The notes: generated from the letters alone by a model not told the origin. A stretch of 64,000 nucleotides of DNA from Paenibacillus sp. JDR-2 (GCF_000023585.1 NC_012914.1:5215501-5279500), one strand, 5' to 3'; shown: positions 33,767 through 41,694, counted from the stretch's first letter. Numbers and translations: made by a program.

Positions 33767-34372
33767 ATGTTGGAGCGAAACCTTCGCAAAGATGCGGAAG
33801 AACGTAGACAAATCATTTTAGAAAAAGCAGCTGCTTTGTTCGCGGAATATGGGGTCGAGCATGTCAGCATGCGTCAGATCGCGCGGGAAGCCGGGGTCGG
33901 CCAAGGCACGATTTACCGAAGCTATACGAACAAAGGGGAATTGTGCTGGGATCTCATCGGCGAAAGCTGCATCCAGAACTATGATCGAATCCAATCATTT
34001 TTAAGCGACCATACTTCCAGTCCTATTAAAGATCGTCTAGAAACCGTGCTTCTATATCATCTGGAATCGCTTGAGACGCATTCTCCCGTTCTAGCGGCCA
34101 TCCAGGCAAACAGTGGTGGTGATGAGCAGCAAAACGTCCCTTTCTATTCGGAGCACTACGAGTCCATTCATTCGGTTATCGTCCAACTATTGAACGAGAC
34201 CGCAACAAAAAACGAGAACCTCGTCCTTGATGCTGTTTTTATGGCGGATGCCATTATGGCAACACTACGTCCGGACGTTTATATTTTCCAAAGACAACAT
34301 CGCGGCTATTCACCCGAAGAGATTAGAAACAAACTCTTTCACGTGTTCATCGAGCCGCTATTCCACAAGTGA
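33767..34372 (+). CDS. TetR-family repressor
   Basis: ATG after AATGGGGAAAAG. The 201-aa product opens with the TetR helix-turn-helix: RRQIILEKAAALFAEYGVEH, SMRQIAREAGVGQGTIYRSY; the C-terminal ligand pocket is unassigned. It is divergent from the oxidoreductase-FrnE-MFS-nitroreductase operon and two palindromes lie between them, so it probably represses that operon and itself until ligand binds. Confidence 0.9.
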   Translation: MLERNLRKDAEERRQIILEKAAALFAEYGVEHVSMRQIAREAGVGQGTIYRSYTNKGELCWDLIGESCIQNYDRIQSFLSDHTSSPIKDRLETVLLYHLESLETHSPVLAAIQANSGGDEQQNVPFYSEHYESIHSVIVQLLNETATKNENLVLDAVFMADAIMATLRPDVYIFQRQHRGYSPEEIRNKLFHVFIEPLFHK

Positions 34373-34400
34373 TGAACAAGATCGCATTCGAAACGAAAAA

Positions 34401-34425
34401 AACGCCGCCTACTTAAAGTAGGCGG
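34401..34425 (+). terminator. Terminator of the tetR-like gene
   Basis: GCCGCCTACTTAAAGTAGGCGGC, preceded by an A-run, forms an 11-bp stem downstream of the TetR stop. Confidence 0.75.
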
Positions 34426-34481
34426 CTGTTCGATTTCAGATGTCGGCCAAATACTGACCTCACGAAGTTTGTAACAGGAAG

Positions 34482-34526
34482 TTCTAATTTTCTAATTTTC
34501 TAATTTTCTAATTTTCTAATTTTCTC
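34482..34526. repeat. 8-bp tandem repeat (TTCTAATT, five copies)
   Basis: Five head-to-tail copies of TTCTAATT (34482-34521), followed by a partial copy TTCTCC. A simple-sequence tract between the tetR terminator and the next cassette. Confidence 0.85.
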
Positions 34527-34623
34527 CATACTAGTTCATTGACTTACGCCAAAGAACCTAAAAATCCTCTTGGTTACAATGGAGTCACCACGTATGAATG
34601 TTAATGATGGTTGTTAAAGGAAG

Positions 34624-34714
34624 AGAGCTTACCCTTTACTTCAACAAAAGCTGCATCAGATCAAAGGATCTGATGCAGCTTTTGTGATTGAATTATAGTC
34701 TCCAGTTAGTTTAA
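34624..34714 (-). repeat. attC-like site
   Basis: Left core AGAGCTTACCCTTTACTTCAA, stem AAAAGCTGCATCAGATC/GATCTGATGCAGCTTTT (34646-34683), right core AATTATAGTCTCCAGTTAGTTTAA. Confidence 0.8.
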
Positions 34715-34733
34715 TCCTCTGGATAACACTCGC

Positions 34734-35164
34734 TTAGATTGCTTTCTCAGCCTTCCATGCCGCTGATGACGGATCGATAATCGCAAAATGTTCTACTTCT
34801 GGAAGCAATACCAGATGAACCAAAGAGCCAAATGCCCCTGCGGAATGACCAAGGACAACCACTCGCGAGAGATCAAGCTGATAACGTTCCTCCAGTTGGG
34901 CTAGGTGATTCACAGCATCTATTACATCAACAAATGTTCCCGTCCAACCTCCGCCAGCTGCTCCGACTCTACGATACTCAATATTCCAAGTAGCGTAACC
35001 TCGACGAGTTAAATCTTCATCAAGGGTCAAGTTCTTCTAGTCCATATTTAGACTGCCAAACCTCCATGAATAGTTATAACTACTGGACTAAGTCCAGGTA
35101 GATCTGGCAAACGCAATACTCCGAATTGAGATAGGTGATCACCATATGATATATGAAATGTCAT
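34734..35164 (-). pseudogene. Alpha/beta hydrolase, frameshifted and C-truncated
   Basis: ATG 35162-35164 begins MTFHISYGDHLSQFGVLRLP and VVITIHGG (oxyanion HGG), then two single-base shifts near 35035-35055 move the frame through SKYGLEELDP to LDEDLTRRGYATWNIEYRRV. The readable part carries VVVLGHSAGAFGSLVHLVLL, the GHSAG serine elbow. The reading stops at 34734, well before the expected Asp and His, so it is truncated too. This is an esterase/lipase-type gene, now inactive. Confidence 0.75.
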
Positions 35165-35254
35165 TTAAAAACCCCATTCTATTTAGTGTATTTCTTCCAT
35201 AACACGCTTTCTTCCATTCAACTAAAATATCCACCCGATTAAGTTTTAACCTTC

Positions 35255-35282
35255 TTGAGCTAACGTTCCCAGACAGTTCAAT
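35255..35282 (-). repeat. Single-core attC-like site
   Basis: TTGAGCTAACGTTCCCAGACAGTTCAA, right-type core with a 3-base insertion (GAC) in the GTTAG box; it holds the stop of the next gene. A core variant, ATATCCACCCGATTAAG, lies at 35227-35243. Confidence 0.55.
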
Positions 35283-35610
35283 CTGCTTTTTTTAAGATCT
35301 CATTAAAAATCTGCGTTACCTCTGCATGTCCGACTACCCTTGCTCCCTCCTGTATTCTGATTATTTTACCAATCCATAAAGTTCGCGGGTAAACTTCTGG
35401 TGTAATAAAAGTTATTGTCCCCTTTACCGTCTCACCTGGTTGAAGTACCACATCCCCATAATATTGATGTATTCCTGTCGTCAAATAATCATCTCTCACT
35501 AAATGTGCTGGACGGTATCCTGAATAAGCCGGTTTATTTCTCCCATTCCCTTTGTCGTCACTTATTAATATAGTTATTTTAGCTTCAATGTCAGGTGACA
35601 AGGTAACCAC
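35278..35610 (-). CDS. Stand-alone EF-Tu domain III-like protein
   Basis: The 110-aa product reads IEAKITILISDDKGNGRNKP, YSGYRPAHLVRDDYLTTGI, LQPGETVKGTITFITPEVYP and RIQEGARVVGHAEVTQI. These follow EF-Tu domain 3 in order: GGR-x-x-P, GYRP, PGD-x-V, then REGGRTVGAGVV. There is no GTPase domain. EF-Tu domain III contacts tRNA and several inhibitors, so the protein may compete for such a partner. A start GTG is taken after TAGGTGG; the TTG three codons later is also possible. Confidence 0.75.
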   Translation of the reverse strand: MVTLSPDIEAKITILISDDKGNGRNKPAYSGYRPAHLVRDDYLTTGIHQYYGDVVLQPGETVKGTITFITPEVYPRTLWIGKIIRIQEGARVVGHAEVTQIFNEILKKAD

Positions 35611-35655
35611 CTACCTACTCGTATTCAGTCTTTATTCTCACATTTTCTAATTTGC

Positions 35656-35746
35656 TCCATATCCCTGCCCTTTACTTCACCAAAAGACCGGCAGCGGATC
35701 TCAGATCTGTTGCCGGTCTTTGTTTTAAACTAATGTTCCCCGTCCC
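35656..35746 (-). repeat. attC-like site interrupted by the IS110-type element
   Basis: Left core CCATATCCCTGCCCTTTACTTCA, stem AAGACCGGCAGCGGATC/GATCTGTTGCCGGTCTT (35685-35720), right core AAACTAATGTTCCCCGT ending at 35746, followed by unrelated DNA that leads into the transposase gene. Confidence 0.75.
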
Positions 35747-37500
35747 GCGTTTTTAAGGGTTTATCTCATATATACTCACTCACTCGCAGGATTTCGTCAC
35801 CTTGGATCATGTCCATCTCAGGAAACAACGCAGTTGATGCCGTATGAGGTGGTTGGCTGGGCATGCGGAAATAGAGGAAGACTCAGGAAATATTCCCCAG
35901 ACTGTTTCTACTGCACGCATACCCCACAGGATCCTTGGAGGTTCACCCTCCCACAACTCAACGGGTCAATGCCCTTACATTCCTTCGTTATACCTGTCCA
36001 AGGTGTGGAGACCGATAGCGTTTAGCGGATGGGTCATAGCCCTTATGGAGAACGAACTCGGTCCTCCGTGCTTTCTTTGTGAAATCCCGCGAATGAGTCA
36101 ATATACGTGATTACTTCTTAATTTAAGCTGCTTTTGACCAGGTCAAGACGGTTTTCTCTGGCGTGAACTTTTCTCCTCGTTGAACAATACCGACTAGAAT
36201 TCTTGCCAACTTCCCTATGAGCTTAAATATGGATTGCTGCTTTTTCATCTTCTTTTCTTGCACATTATGCTCATGCAGATGGCGGAAAACAGGGTTATTC
36301 CAAACGAGTTGAACAGTTGCGAGATAGAGATATTTTCGCAAGGCAGAGTCTCCTCGCTTTGAAAGAACAATTTTACCTTTACGCCTACCAGATGAACTTT
36401 CAGCCAGATTTAAACCAGCCTTACGCATTACCTGACGTCCATGCGCATATTGCCTCAGGTCCCCAGTACCAGCTAAAATAGCCGCAGTGAAAATCTTCCC
36501 AAGTCCCTTTATGGTACGAAGTTGCTGCGCCATAGGAATCTCTGAAAGCAGTACTTCGATGTCCATTTCAATCTGTTCGAGCATCGTAGTTACACGCTCA
36601 AATTCTTCGATGAGCCGTCTTAAATCTGCTTTTGCTTCTTCTGCAGCGGCTTGTTCTCCAACACTACATTTCGCTCGTGCGATAAGTTGTGCAGCCTTCT
36701 CAAACCCTGTTGAGCCCCCAGCTCGCTGCATATGCACTCTCCAGGCGTCAATGACATCCGGTACTCTATAGTTCTCGAGATCCTGTGGGCATGGAAAGGT
36801 TTTGAGGGTTGCCAATGATCGCTTACAAGTCCAGTCTTTGAATACAGACGGATATTCGGGAAACCGAATGTCCAGCCAACGTACAATCCGGTTCTGCAGC
36901 CGTACGCTATTAGTCACCCAGAACTCCCGATCACTCATTATTGTCTTCAGCCGTTGGAACAATAATGATTGACGTGTGTACTCGTAATAGAAGCCCCGGC
37001 TAACTGAGTCTGCTATAGTAAGCGCATCTTTAGGGTCATTCTTTGATGGGCTATTATCTCGGTTTTCTTTATTTCTCTTTGTTGTGGCTGGATTCACCAT
37101 AACCACGTGTAATCCCTTATCTGATAACCAGTTGGCTAGGTTAAACCAGTAATGACCGGTTGGTTCCATACCGATAATGAGCCTCTTTAATCGTTGTTTT
37201 TGCAGTAACTCCGTCATCCAACGGTTCAATTTTTCAAAGCCTTCAATGCTATTTGAGAATGAGAGATGTCGCTTGGAAACCACGATTCCTCGGAAGTTCG
37301 TAGCTTGTGCCACATGCGTTTCTTTGGCCATGTCGATTCCTATGACAAGATGTGAGGTGGTAATTTGTTGAATGCGTTGATTTTGAGCGTCTGATTGCTT
37401 AAACTTCATAGTAAGAGCGCCTCCTTGATGTGTTGTCGACAAACCCATCATAACGAGGCACTCCTTTTTTTACAAAGCCCATTTCTTAGGCTCTACAGGA
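35747..37500 (-). mobile_element. IS110-family insertion sequence
   Basis: The element is placed between CCCCGT of the interrupted core at 35746 and about 37500; the right border is not fixed. It holds one transposase gene and a non-coding 376-base stretch on its downstream side (35747-36122). In the IS1111 subgroup the non-coding end downstream of the transposase carries the bridge RNA that selects target and donor sites, so that stretch is the place to look. Terminal inverted repeats were not clear by eye, as is usual for this family. Confidence 0.65.
36123..37409 (-). CDS. IS110-family (DEDD) transposase
   Basis: Start ATG 37407-37409 after AAGGAGG. The 428-aa product has the RuvC-like N-terminal domain with HLVIGIDMAKETH (first Asp), LIIGMEPTGHYW (Glu) and NDPKDALTIADS (Asp), and the C-terminal transposase_20 domain, IKGLGKIFTAAILAGTGDLR, with the serine-containing loop MRKAGLNLAESSSGRRKG. 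The reading frame is complete, so the element could be active. Confidence 0.9.
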   Translation of the reverse strand: MKFKQSDAQNQRIQQITTSHLVIGIDMAKETHVAQATNFRGIVVSKRHLSFSNSIEGFEKLNRWMTELLQKQRLKRLIIGMEPTGHYWFNLANWLSDKGLHVVMVNPATTKRNKENRDNSPSKNDPKDALTIADSVSRGFYYEYTRQSLLFQRLKTIMSDREFWVTNSVRLQNRIVRWLDIRFPEYPSVFKDWTCKRSLATLKTFPCPQDLENYRVPDVIDAWRVHMQRAGGSTGFEKAAQLIARAKCSVGEQAAAEEAKADLRRLIEEFERVTTMLEQIEMDIEVLLSEIPMAQQLRTIKGLGKIFTAAILAGTGDLRQYAHGRQVMRKAGLNLAESSSGRRKGKIVLSKRGDSALRKYLYLATVQLVWNNPVFRHLHEHNVQEKKMKKQQSIFKLIGKLARILVGIVQRGEKFTPEKTVLTWSKAA

Positions 37501-37529
37501 ATGTTTAAGAGTTTAATACTTTAATTCGT

Positions 37530-37925
37530 TTATTTGTTTTGTCTTATTACGTCCTCTGCCCTTGCCTCTAGTTGCTTATAGTAAAGGTAAAGTGGTCTGT
37601 TGTTCTTTATTGCATTTGTATCGATATGTATATCTCGCTTGCCAATAATACCGCCGTATATTTTTAATATTGCGTAGTTTGATTTACCTGTACCTACGTA
37701 TTGAATTGAGTAGCTTTTATAACGTGTCTACTTATCCTTAAAAATGCCATCAATAATTAATCGGTTTCCTGAGTGTTTTACTTCATTAAGTTTTATATCG
37801 GTGGAAGAAATAGGTCCCCTATAAAACCACAAAAAGAATAGGAAGACTAAAATTACTCCAAGACCTAATAGAGCTTTTGCTTTTTTAGTCTTTATTTCTA
37901 TGGTTATGGTTATTTCCTTTTTCAA
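37530..37925 (-). pseudogene. Membrane-anchored cassette gene with in-frame TAG
   Basis: A 131-codon frame starts KKEITITIEIKTKKAKALLG, then a membrane segment (VILVFLFFLWFYRG) and an external part, SSTDIKLNEVKHSGNRLIID. A TAG at 37728-37730 interrupts it after GIFKDK. The same frame continues TRYKSYSIQYVGTGKSNYAI, YGGIIGKRDIHIDTN and YKQLEARAEDVIRQNK. The continuation is clearly coding in style, so one protein has been split by a stop. Confidence 0.65.
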
Positions 37926-37975
37926 ATGGTTCTCCTCTCGATAACAAGAGTATTTAAGTCCTTACATAACATATT

Positions 37976-38070
37976 GGAACTATCCTGCCTATTGATTCAG
38001 CTAAAAGCAGCCGAGCTTTATATGCCGGCTGCTGTCATATTGTTGAGCTATAGTTCCCAGTTAGTTGAAT
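37976..38070 (-). repeat. attC-like site
   Basis: Left core TTGGAACTATCCTGCCTATTG, stem AGCAGCCG/CGGCTGCT (38005-38033), right core GAGCTATAGTTCCCAGTTAGTTGAA. Confidence 0.8.
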
Positions 38071-38137
38071 GACCATAGCGTATCCGATATCTTGCAGAAC
38101 TGCCCCACAGATCATCGTACCTGGTAGATAGATACCA

Positions 38138-38527
38138 TTAGTCAAGGATTAACGCGATATGTTTGTGATTAGATATAACTTTGTGCAGCCAATCAAATAT
38201 GGTCGGTCCTTCGCTATTCTTGGCCAGTCGGAGTTCCTCTTTAACACGAGGAACATTTGTTAGGTGACACTTTAATAAACGCTCTTCAAGTATTTTTATT
38301 GTCTCAGTGTACCCTAAACTTCCTTTCAGAGTGCTGGAACCCTTCCAAATAATTGTAAGAGGTTCATTGGCCTCCATGTCACCAAAACCGCCTCTTAAAA
38401 TGTCGTTAAAGGCATCTAAATTGCCATTCCATTGATGCTTCCCTGATAACACATTAGTTGAAAATTCTCTACAAAAATCCTCATAACTAGAGATTTTGGT
38501 TCCATCAATGATGAATTTCTTACTCAT
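38138..38527 (-). CDS. Barstar-family protein
   Basis: The product (about 129 aa) opens KKFIIDGTKISSYEDFCREF, then GNLDAFNDILRGGFGDMEAN (the barstar NLDAL-x-D-x-L helix) and LTIIWKGSSTLKGSLGYTET. Barstars inhibit ribonucleases of the barnase type, and standalone copies act as immunity proteins. No barnase-type toxin is next to it. Start ATG 38525-38527 is chosen over the upstream ATG 38542 for lack of a clear ribosome site on either. Confidence 0.8.
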   Translation of the reverse strand: MSKKFIIDGTKISSYEDFCREFSTNVLSGKHQWNGNLDAFNDILRGGFGDMEANEPLTIIWKGSSTLKGSLGYTETIKILEERLLKCHLTNVPRVKEELRLAKNSEGPTIFDWLHKVISNHKHIALILD

Positions 38528-38584
38528 ACGATATCCATCCATTTCTAACGCATATTATAAAAACAATCAGCTACTGCAACCCCA

Positions 38585-38613
38585 CTTGAACTAATGTCTC
38601 CCGTTAGCGCAAT
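38585..38613 (-). repeat. Single-core attC-like site
   Basis: CTTGAACTAATGTCTCCCGTTAGCGCAA, a well-kept right core (CTAATG-TCTCC-CGTTAG) without stem. Confidence 0.65.
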
Positions 38614-38670
38614 GCATGTAATGTTCAAAGTGATTAAGTTTTTTTGATCGATTAACTTTTTTATCGCATT

Positions 38671-39183
38671 TTAATTCAGGAAGGCAAGATAGTCGGCAAG
38701 TTTATCGAAAGTACCCTCAAGATCTTGTTGAAGCTTTGGAGCCATACCTTTGTAGGCTTCCTGTTCCTCAACTGAAGCGTTCACAGGGCAACCTTTCAGT
38801 TTTAATACAGTTTTACCTTCGTCATCTTCTAGCGTTATGATATTCAGAATTTCAAGTGGCCAACTCACGCTAAAAGGCGTTCGGACCGTATTGCCTTGAT
38901 CATCTGAAAAGGATCGGATATAAGCCAATTTCTCAGGTTCAACAACCTCTTGGTATGCAAATTTTGTCCACATAACCTGATTTCCGTCAGGTGACGTTTG
39001 AATACCTAAAAACTCGCCACCTGATCGAGCGTCCATTTTAACGATTTCGAGGGTGACCCCCTTTGGTCCCCACCATTTCGCGAAATGACCGAGCTCTGTC
39101 CATGCTTTAAATACGAGTTCGCGAGGGACATCGAATACACGCGTAATTGAAATTTCGAACGATTGATTCAGATTGTTATCCAT
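38671..39183 (-). CDS. SRPBCC (AHSA1-like) protein
   Basis: The 170-aa product opens FEISITRVFDVPRELVFKAW, then TELGHFAKWWGPKGVTLEIV, with QVMWTKFAYQEVVEPEKLAY and LQQDLEGTFDKLADYLAFLN at the end. This is the AHSA1-type layout; it is distinct from the SRPBCC gene at 16854-17297. Ligand unknown. ATG follows a moderate AAGGAGG, and the gene is between single-core and two-core sites. Confidence 0.85.
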   Translation of the reverse strand: MDNNLNQSFEISITRVFDVPRELVFKAWTELGHFAKWWGPKGVTLEIVKMDARSGGEFLGIQTSPDGNQVMWTKFAYQEVVEPEKLAYIRSFSDDQGNTVRTPFSVSWPLEILNIITLEDDEGKTVLKLKGCPVNASVEEQEAYKGMAPKLQQDLEGTFDKLADYLAFLN

Positions 39184-39300
39184 GAAAATCCTCCTTGTTT
39201 TTTGAAGGGAACTATTCCAAGTCTTTAATTTTATTTCTCAGTCTAAAACTTTGTTTTTCAGTCTAATGCTTTATTTCACAGAACAATAATACCATGTATT

Positions 39301-39397
39301 GGAAGTATTCTGCCCTTTAGTTCAAAGAAAAAGAAGCAGCTGCCACGGTGGCAATCTGCTCCTAAATCGCTGAACTAACGTTTCCCGTTAGTTGAAT
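39301..39397 (-). repeat. attC-like site
   Basis: Left core GGAAGTATTCTGCCCTTTAGT, stem AGCAGCTGCCA/TGGCAATCTGCT around 39335-39361, right core TGAACTAACGTTTCCCGTTAGTTGAA. Confidence 0.85.
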
Positions 39398-39523
39398 GAC
39401 AAATTCATGCTGGTTATACATCGTTTTAAGCGAGATAGTCGCTGGCTGCGCTGTTCACTCGCGGACCGAGGTCGTTAGCCCGAAGCGTGAATATAGTGTT
39501 ATCAGAAGTTCCTTCTTCTCAAA

Positions 39524-39982
39524 TTACTTCCATATGTTTAATCTTCTCTTTATTAATTCTATTTGTTGAATACAACTCATGATAAAAACTATCAATAAAG
39601 AAATTATTATTTCCCATTTTAATATTAGTAATGTTTCTGAATCAGGTTTTAGTAAACTTTGAGAAGAAATGCCCCAATTCATGTAATTTAAAACATGCGA
39701 CAGCAATGTTGAAATAGATATTATTGTCCAGTTCTTTATAAAGCGATAATTGTTACATTTGATATTAAACCATCCATTAATAACGACTTGAAAAAACGGA
39801 ATAATAATTGTTGTTCCTATTGAAGATAAAATAGTAACAACCCACAACTCTTCAAAAACATTCACTAACAACCAAATAGGTAACAATATTAAATGAAAAA
39901 ATATTATCGGCAAAAAATTTATTGTAAAAATATTTCTTCGAATTATTGTAATTAGGTTCGAAATTTCCTTCCCTCTTTTCAT
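39524..39982 (-). CDS. Four-TM membrane protein (152 aa)
   Basis: The product shows four hydrophobic segments: INFLPIIFFHLILLPIWLL, VTILSSIGTTIIIPFFQVV, TIISISTLLSHVLNYMN and IISLLIVFIMSCIQQIEL, with short loops. It is very AT-rich. No family recognised. It has no site right behind it on the 5' side; the next is the broken core at 40054. Confidence 0.5.
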   Translation of the reverse strand: MKRGKEISNLITIIRRNIFTINFLPIIFFHLILLPIWLLVNVFEELWVVTILSSIGTTIIIPFFQVVINGWFNIKCNNYRFIKNWTIISISTLLSHVLNYMNWGISSQSLLKPDSETLLILKWEIIISLLIVFIMSCIQQIELIKRRLNIWK

Positions 39983-40053
39983 TATTATTGGATCTAAGGA
40001 ATTTCTGTCTTATTCACGAGCTTCGTAAACACTTCCATATCTAGGGTATTCGC

Positions 40054-40075
40054 GAAACTTTTAAACTATCCTGCC
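40054..40075 (-). repeat. attC-like left core cut by an IS end
   Basis: TTTTAAACTATCCTGCCCGT, followed at 40076 by TCGTATTATGAGATC. Stem and right core are lost. Confidence 0.7.
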
Positions 40076-40442
40076 CGTTCGTATTATGAGATCAACCATT
40101 TCTTTCTGGTTGATCCTTTTTGCATTAGCTTCGAGGATTAAGGTAGCCGGGTCGAACGTACCTGCCCGTGGGACTTGATCCCGAGCGCTATAATGTTCCC
40201 CCCTACTTGTCATGACCATGATTGAGGCTGGTTGGAACAGAGTTCCCGTATCACATGCGATGCTGTGGCACGACAAGGAGGTTCATAGGGGCTACCGGTA
40301 AATCCATTTCAATCAAGGAGAGATAAAATGAACCCTGTTATAGGGCTAGACATATCTAAAGAAGAAAGTCACGGACAAGCTTTCTTAGATCGAGGAAAAC
40401 CATACCGTGGGATTTTCCATTTCAAACATACACGGGATCACG
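40076..40442 (+). mobile_element. IS110/IS1111-type left end with transposase start
   Basis: A non-coding left end of about 250 bases begins with hairpin GATCAACC/GGTTGATC (40090-40115 region), followed by a frame from 40328 reading MNPVIGLDISKEESHGQAFL and GIFHFKHTRD, the N-terminus of an IS110-type transposase (first catalytic Asp in GLDIS). It ends at about 40442, cut into a copy of the lipoprotein gene. Related left ends lie at 16064 and 47373. Confidence 0.75.
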
Positions 40443-40525
40443 ATAATTTTCTTTATTGAAATTCACCCCCATAATTTTTCATTTAGATGTGAGACGTAAT
40501 GTCCCACATAAAGGTTGCGATGTTT
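40443..40525 (-). pseudogene. 5' end of the lipoprotein gene, second copy
   Basis: This stretch matches 20255-20340, the first codons and leader of the DUF4830-like lipoprotein gene (copy A at 19866-20276). Its 3' part is replaced by the IS fragment. Confidence 0.65.
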
Positions 40526-40620
40526 CAACTATTCTGCCCTTTACTTCAACAGAAGACCGGCAGCGTATCTCTGATCTGTTGCCGGTCTTTGTTTTAAACT
40601 AATGTTCCCAGTTAGTTCAG
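40525..40620 (-). repeat. attC-like site
   Basis: Left core TTTCAACTATTCTGCCCTTTAC, stem AAGACCGGCAGCG/TGTTGCCGGTCTT, right core AAACTAATGTTCCCAGTTAGTTCA. It is close to the site at 35656-35746. Confidence 0.8.
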
Positions 40621-40691
40621 AAGGGTATTGATTTCTGATACCGAAAATATGGTTTATTATAGACTGATTATAGGAGGCGCTACAAACTTAA

Positions 40692-41003
40692 ATGGACGAA
40701 TATCTATACTCACCAACAATCAATTCTACAAAACGATTGCTTATTATTGACGGCATCCCCGGCTCCGGCAAAACGACGACAGCAACCCGCCTCCATAACT
40801 ATTTGACAGCTCTAGGTGTACGTGTAAAATGCTTGCTCGAACTGGAGGAGAATCACCCATTGTTGCCGCCCATGGAGCAGTACAATGCGCTGAATACCGT
40901 TGAAGGAGCCGATGCCTTCACACGGCATCTCTTCAATCGATACGCTCATTTCGTCGAAGAGCAACTCAGTAGGCCGGAGGATGTATCATCATGTCGATGT
41001 TGA
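40692..41003 (+). pseudogene. P-loop NTPase, truncated
   Basis: Plus-strand frame of 103 residues with a complete Walker A, LLIIDGIPGSGKTTTATRLH, then VKCLLELEENHPLLPPMEQY and YAHFVEEQLSRPED. It looks like a kinase- or nucleotidyl-type AAA gene start, but it stops near 41003; downstream broken frames read MYHHVDVEGQWRF, so the rest is frameshifted. Probably inactive. Confidence 0.6.
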
Positions 41004-41387
41004 AGGGCAGTGGCGGTTCATTTGAAACGGTGTGCCAGTTGTTTGAATGCCTTGATGTCAGCCGACAAAGGGACTGATCCACGTCTTGATTTATTACGAA
41101 TGAGAGCCGTAGGAAGCTTAGTACAGATTTGTTATCCAGATGCAGAAACTTTATATATGAAGGCACCTATATTAGAGCGTAAAAGTTAAACAACAAACGG
41201 CAGCCTTTCAGTCGCCCTACGTTGTAACTAAAAAATATTTAGGCCATGTGGATTTTCAAATGCCTGTAACCATGTTATACTCGATTCATCCATTTCCTTC
41301 AGGTGATGTGATCTTAGTTCGGCATCATCAACCGTCCTAGGTGTGTTGGTTTTCCTTACAAATTATCAAACCATAACCTGAAAGAAG
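41004..41387 (+). pseudogene. Degenerate plus-strand gene remnants
   Basis: Two separate frames: about 41077-41189 reads DPRLDLLRMRAVGSLVQICY and DAETLYMKAPILERKS; about 41199-41340 reads SPYVVTKKYLGHVDFQMPV and LYSIHPFPSGDVILVRHHQP, ending TAG. They appear to be tails of two different genes. Families not recognised. Confidence 0.35.
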
Positions 41388-41388
41388 A

Positions 41389-41418
41389 AAAAGGCTGCCC
41401 TTTAGGCAGTCTTTTTTG
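41389..41418 (-). terminator. Terminator hairpin
   Basis: AAAAGGCTGCC/GGCAGTCTTTTTT forms a stem with runs on both sides, downstream of the three-TM protein gene. Confidence 0.65.
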
Positions 41419-41424
41419 TTCTTT

Positions 41425-41694
41425 CTATATAGCGTTTGCAACAATAGCACCGAATATAGATGCCATCATAGCCAAGCCGATCCAAACGCCAAGAAACCGG
41501 TAGCGAACACCTTGCCGTCTATAGTTAATGATATTCACGATGCAATAAAGGACGATTGTGAAGAACATGGCCGATATGCCAATATTGACTGCCCGTTCAG
41601 GATCATCGAAAAGAAGGGAACCGCCGATGATTACTGAAGTAATAAGTGCGCCAAAGCCAGCAAAGCGGAAAGGAGATTTATCAGAAACTTGCAT
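41425..41694 (-). CDS. Three-TM small membrane protein (89 aa)
   Basis: Hydrophobic segments FAGFGALITSVIIGGSLLF, IGISAMFFTIVLYCIVNII and GVWIGLAMMASIFGAIVA flank a short basic loop (NYRRQGVRYR). ATG after AGGAGG-like sequence. No family recognised. The hairpin at 41389-41418 is its likely terminator. Confidence 0.6.
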   Translation of the reverse strand: MQVSDKSPFRFAGFGALITSVIIGGSLLFDDPERAVNIGISAMFFTIVLYCIVNIINYRRQGVRYRFLGVWIGLAMMASIFGAIVANAI

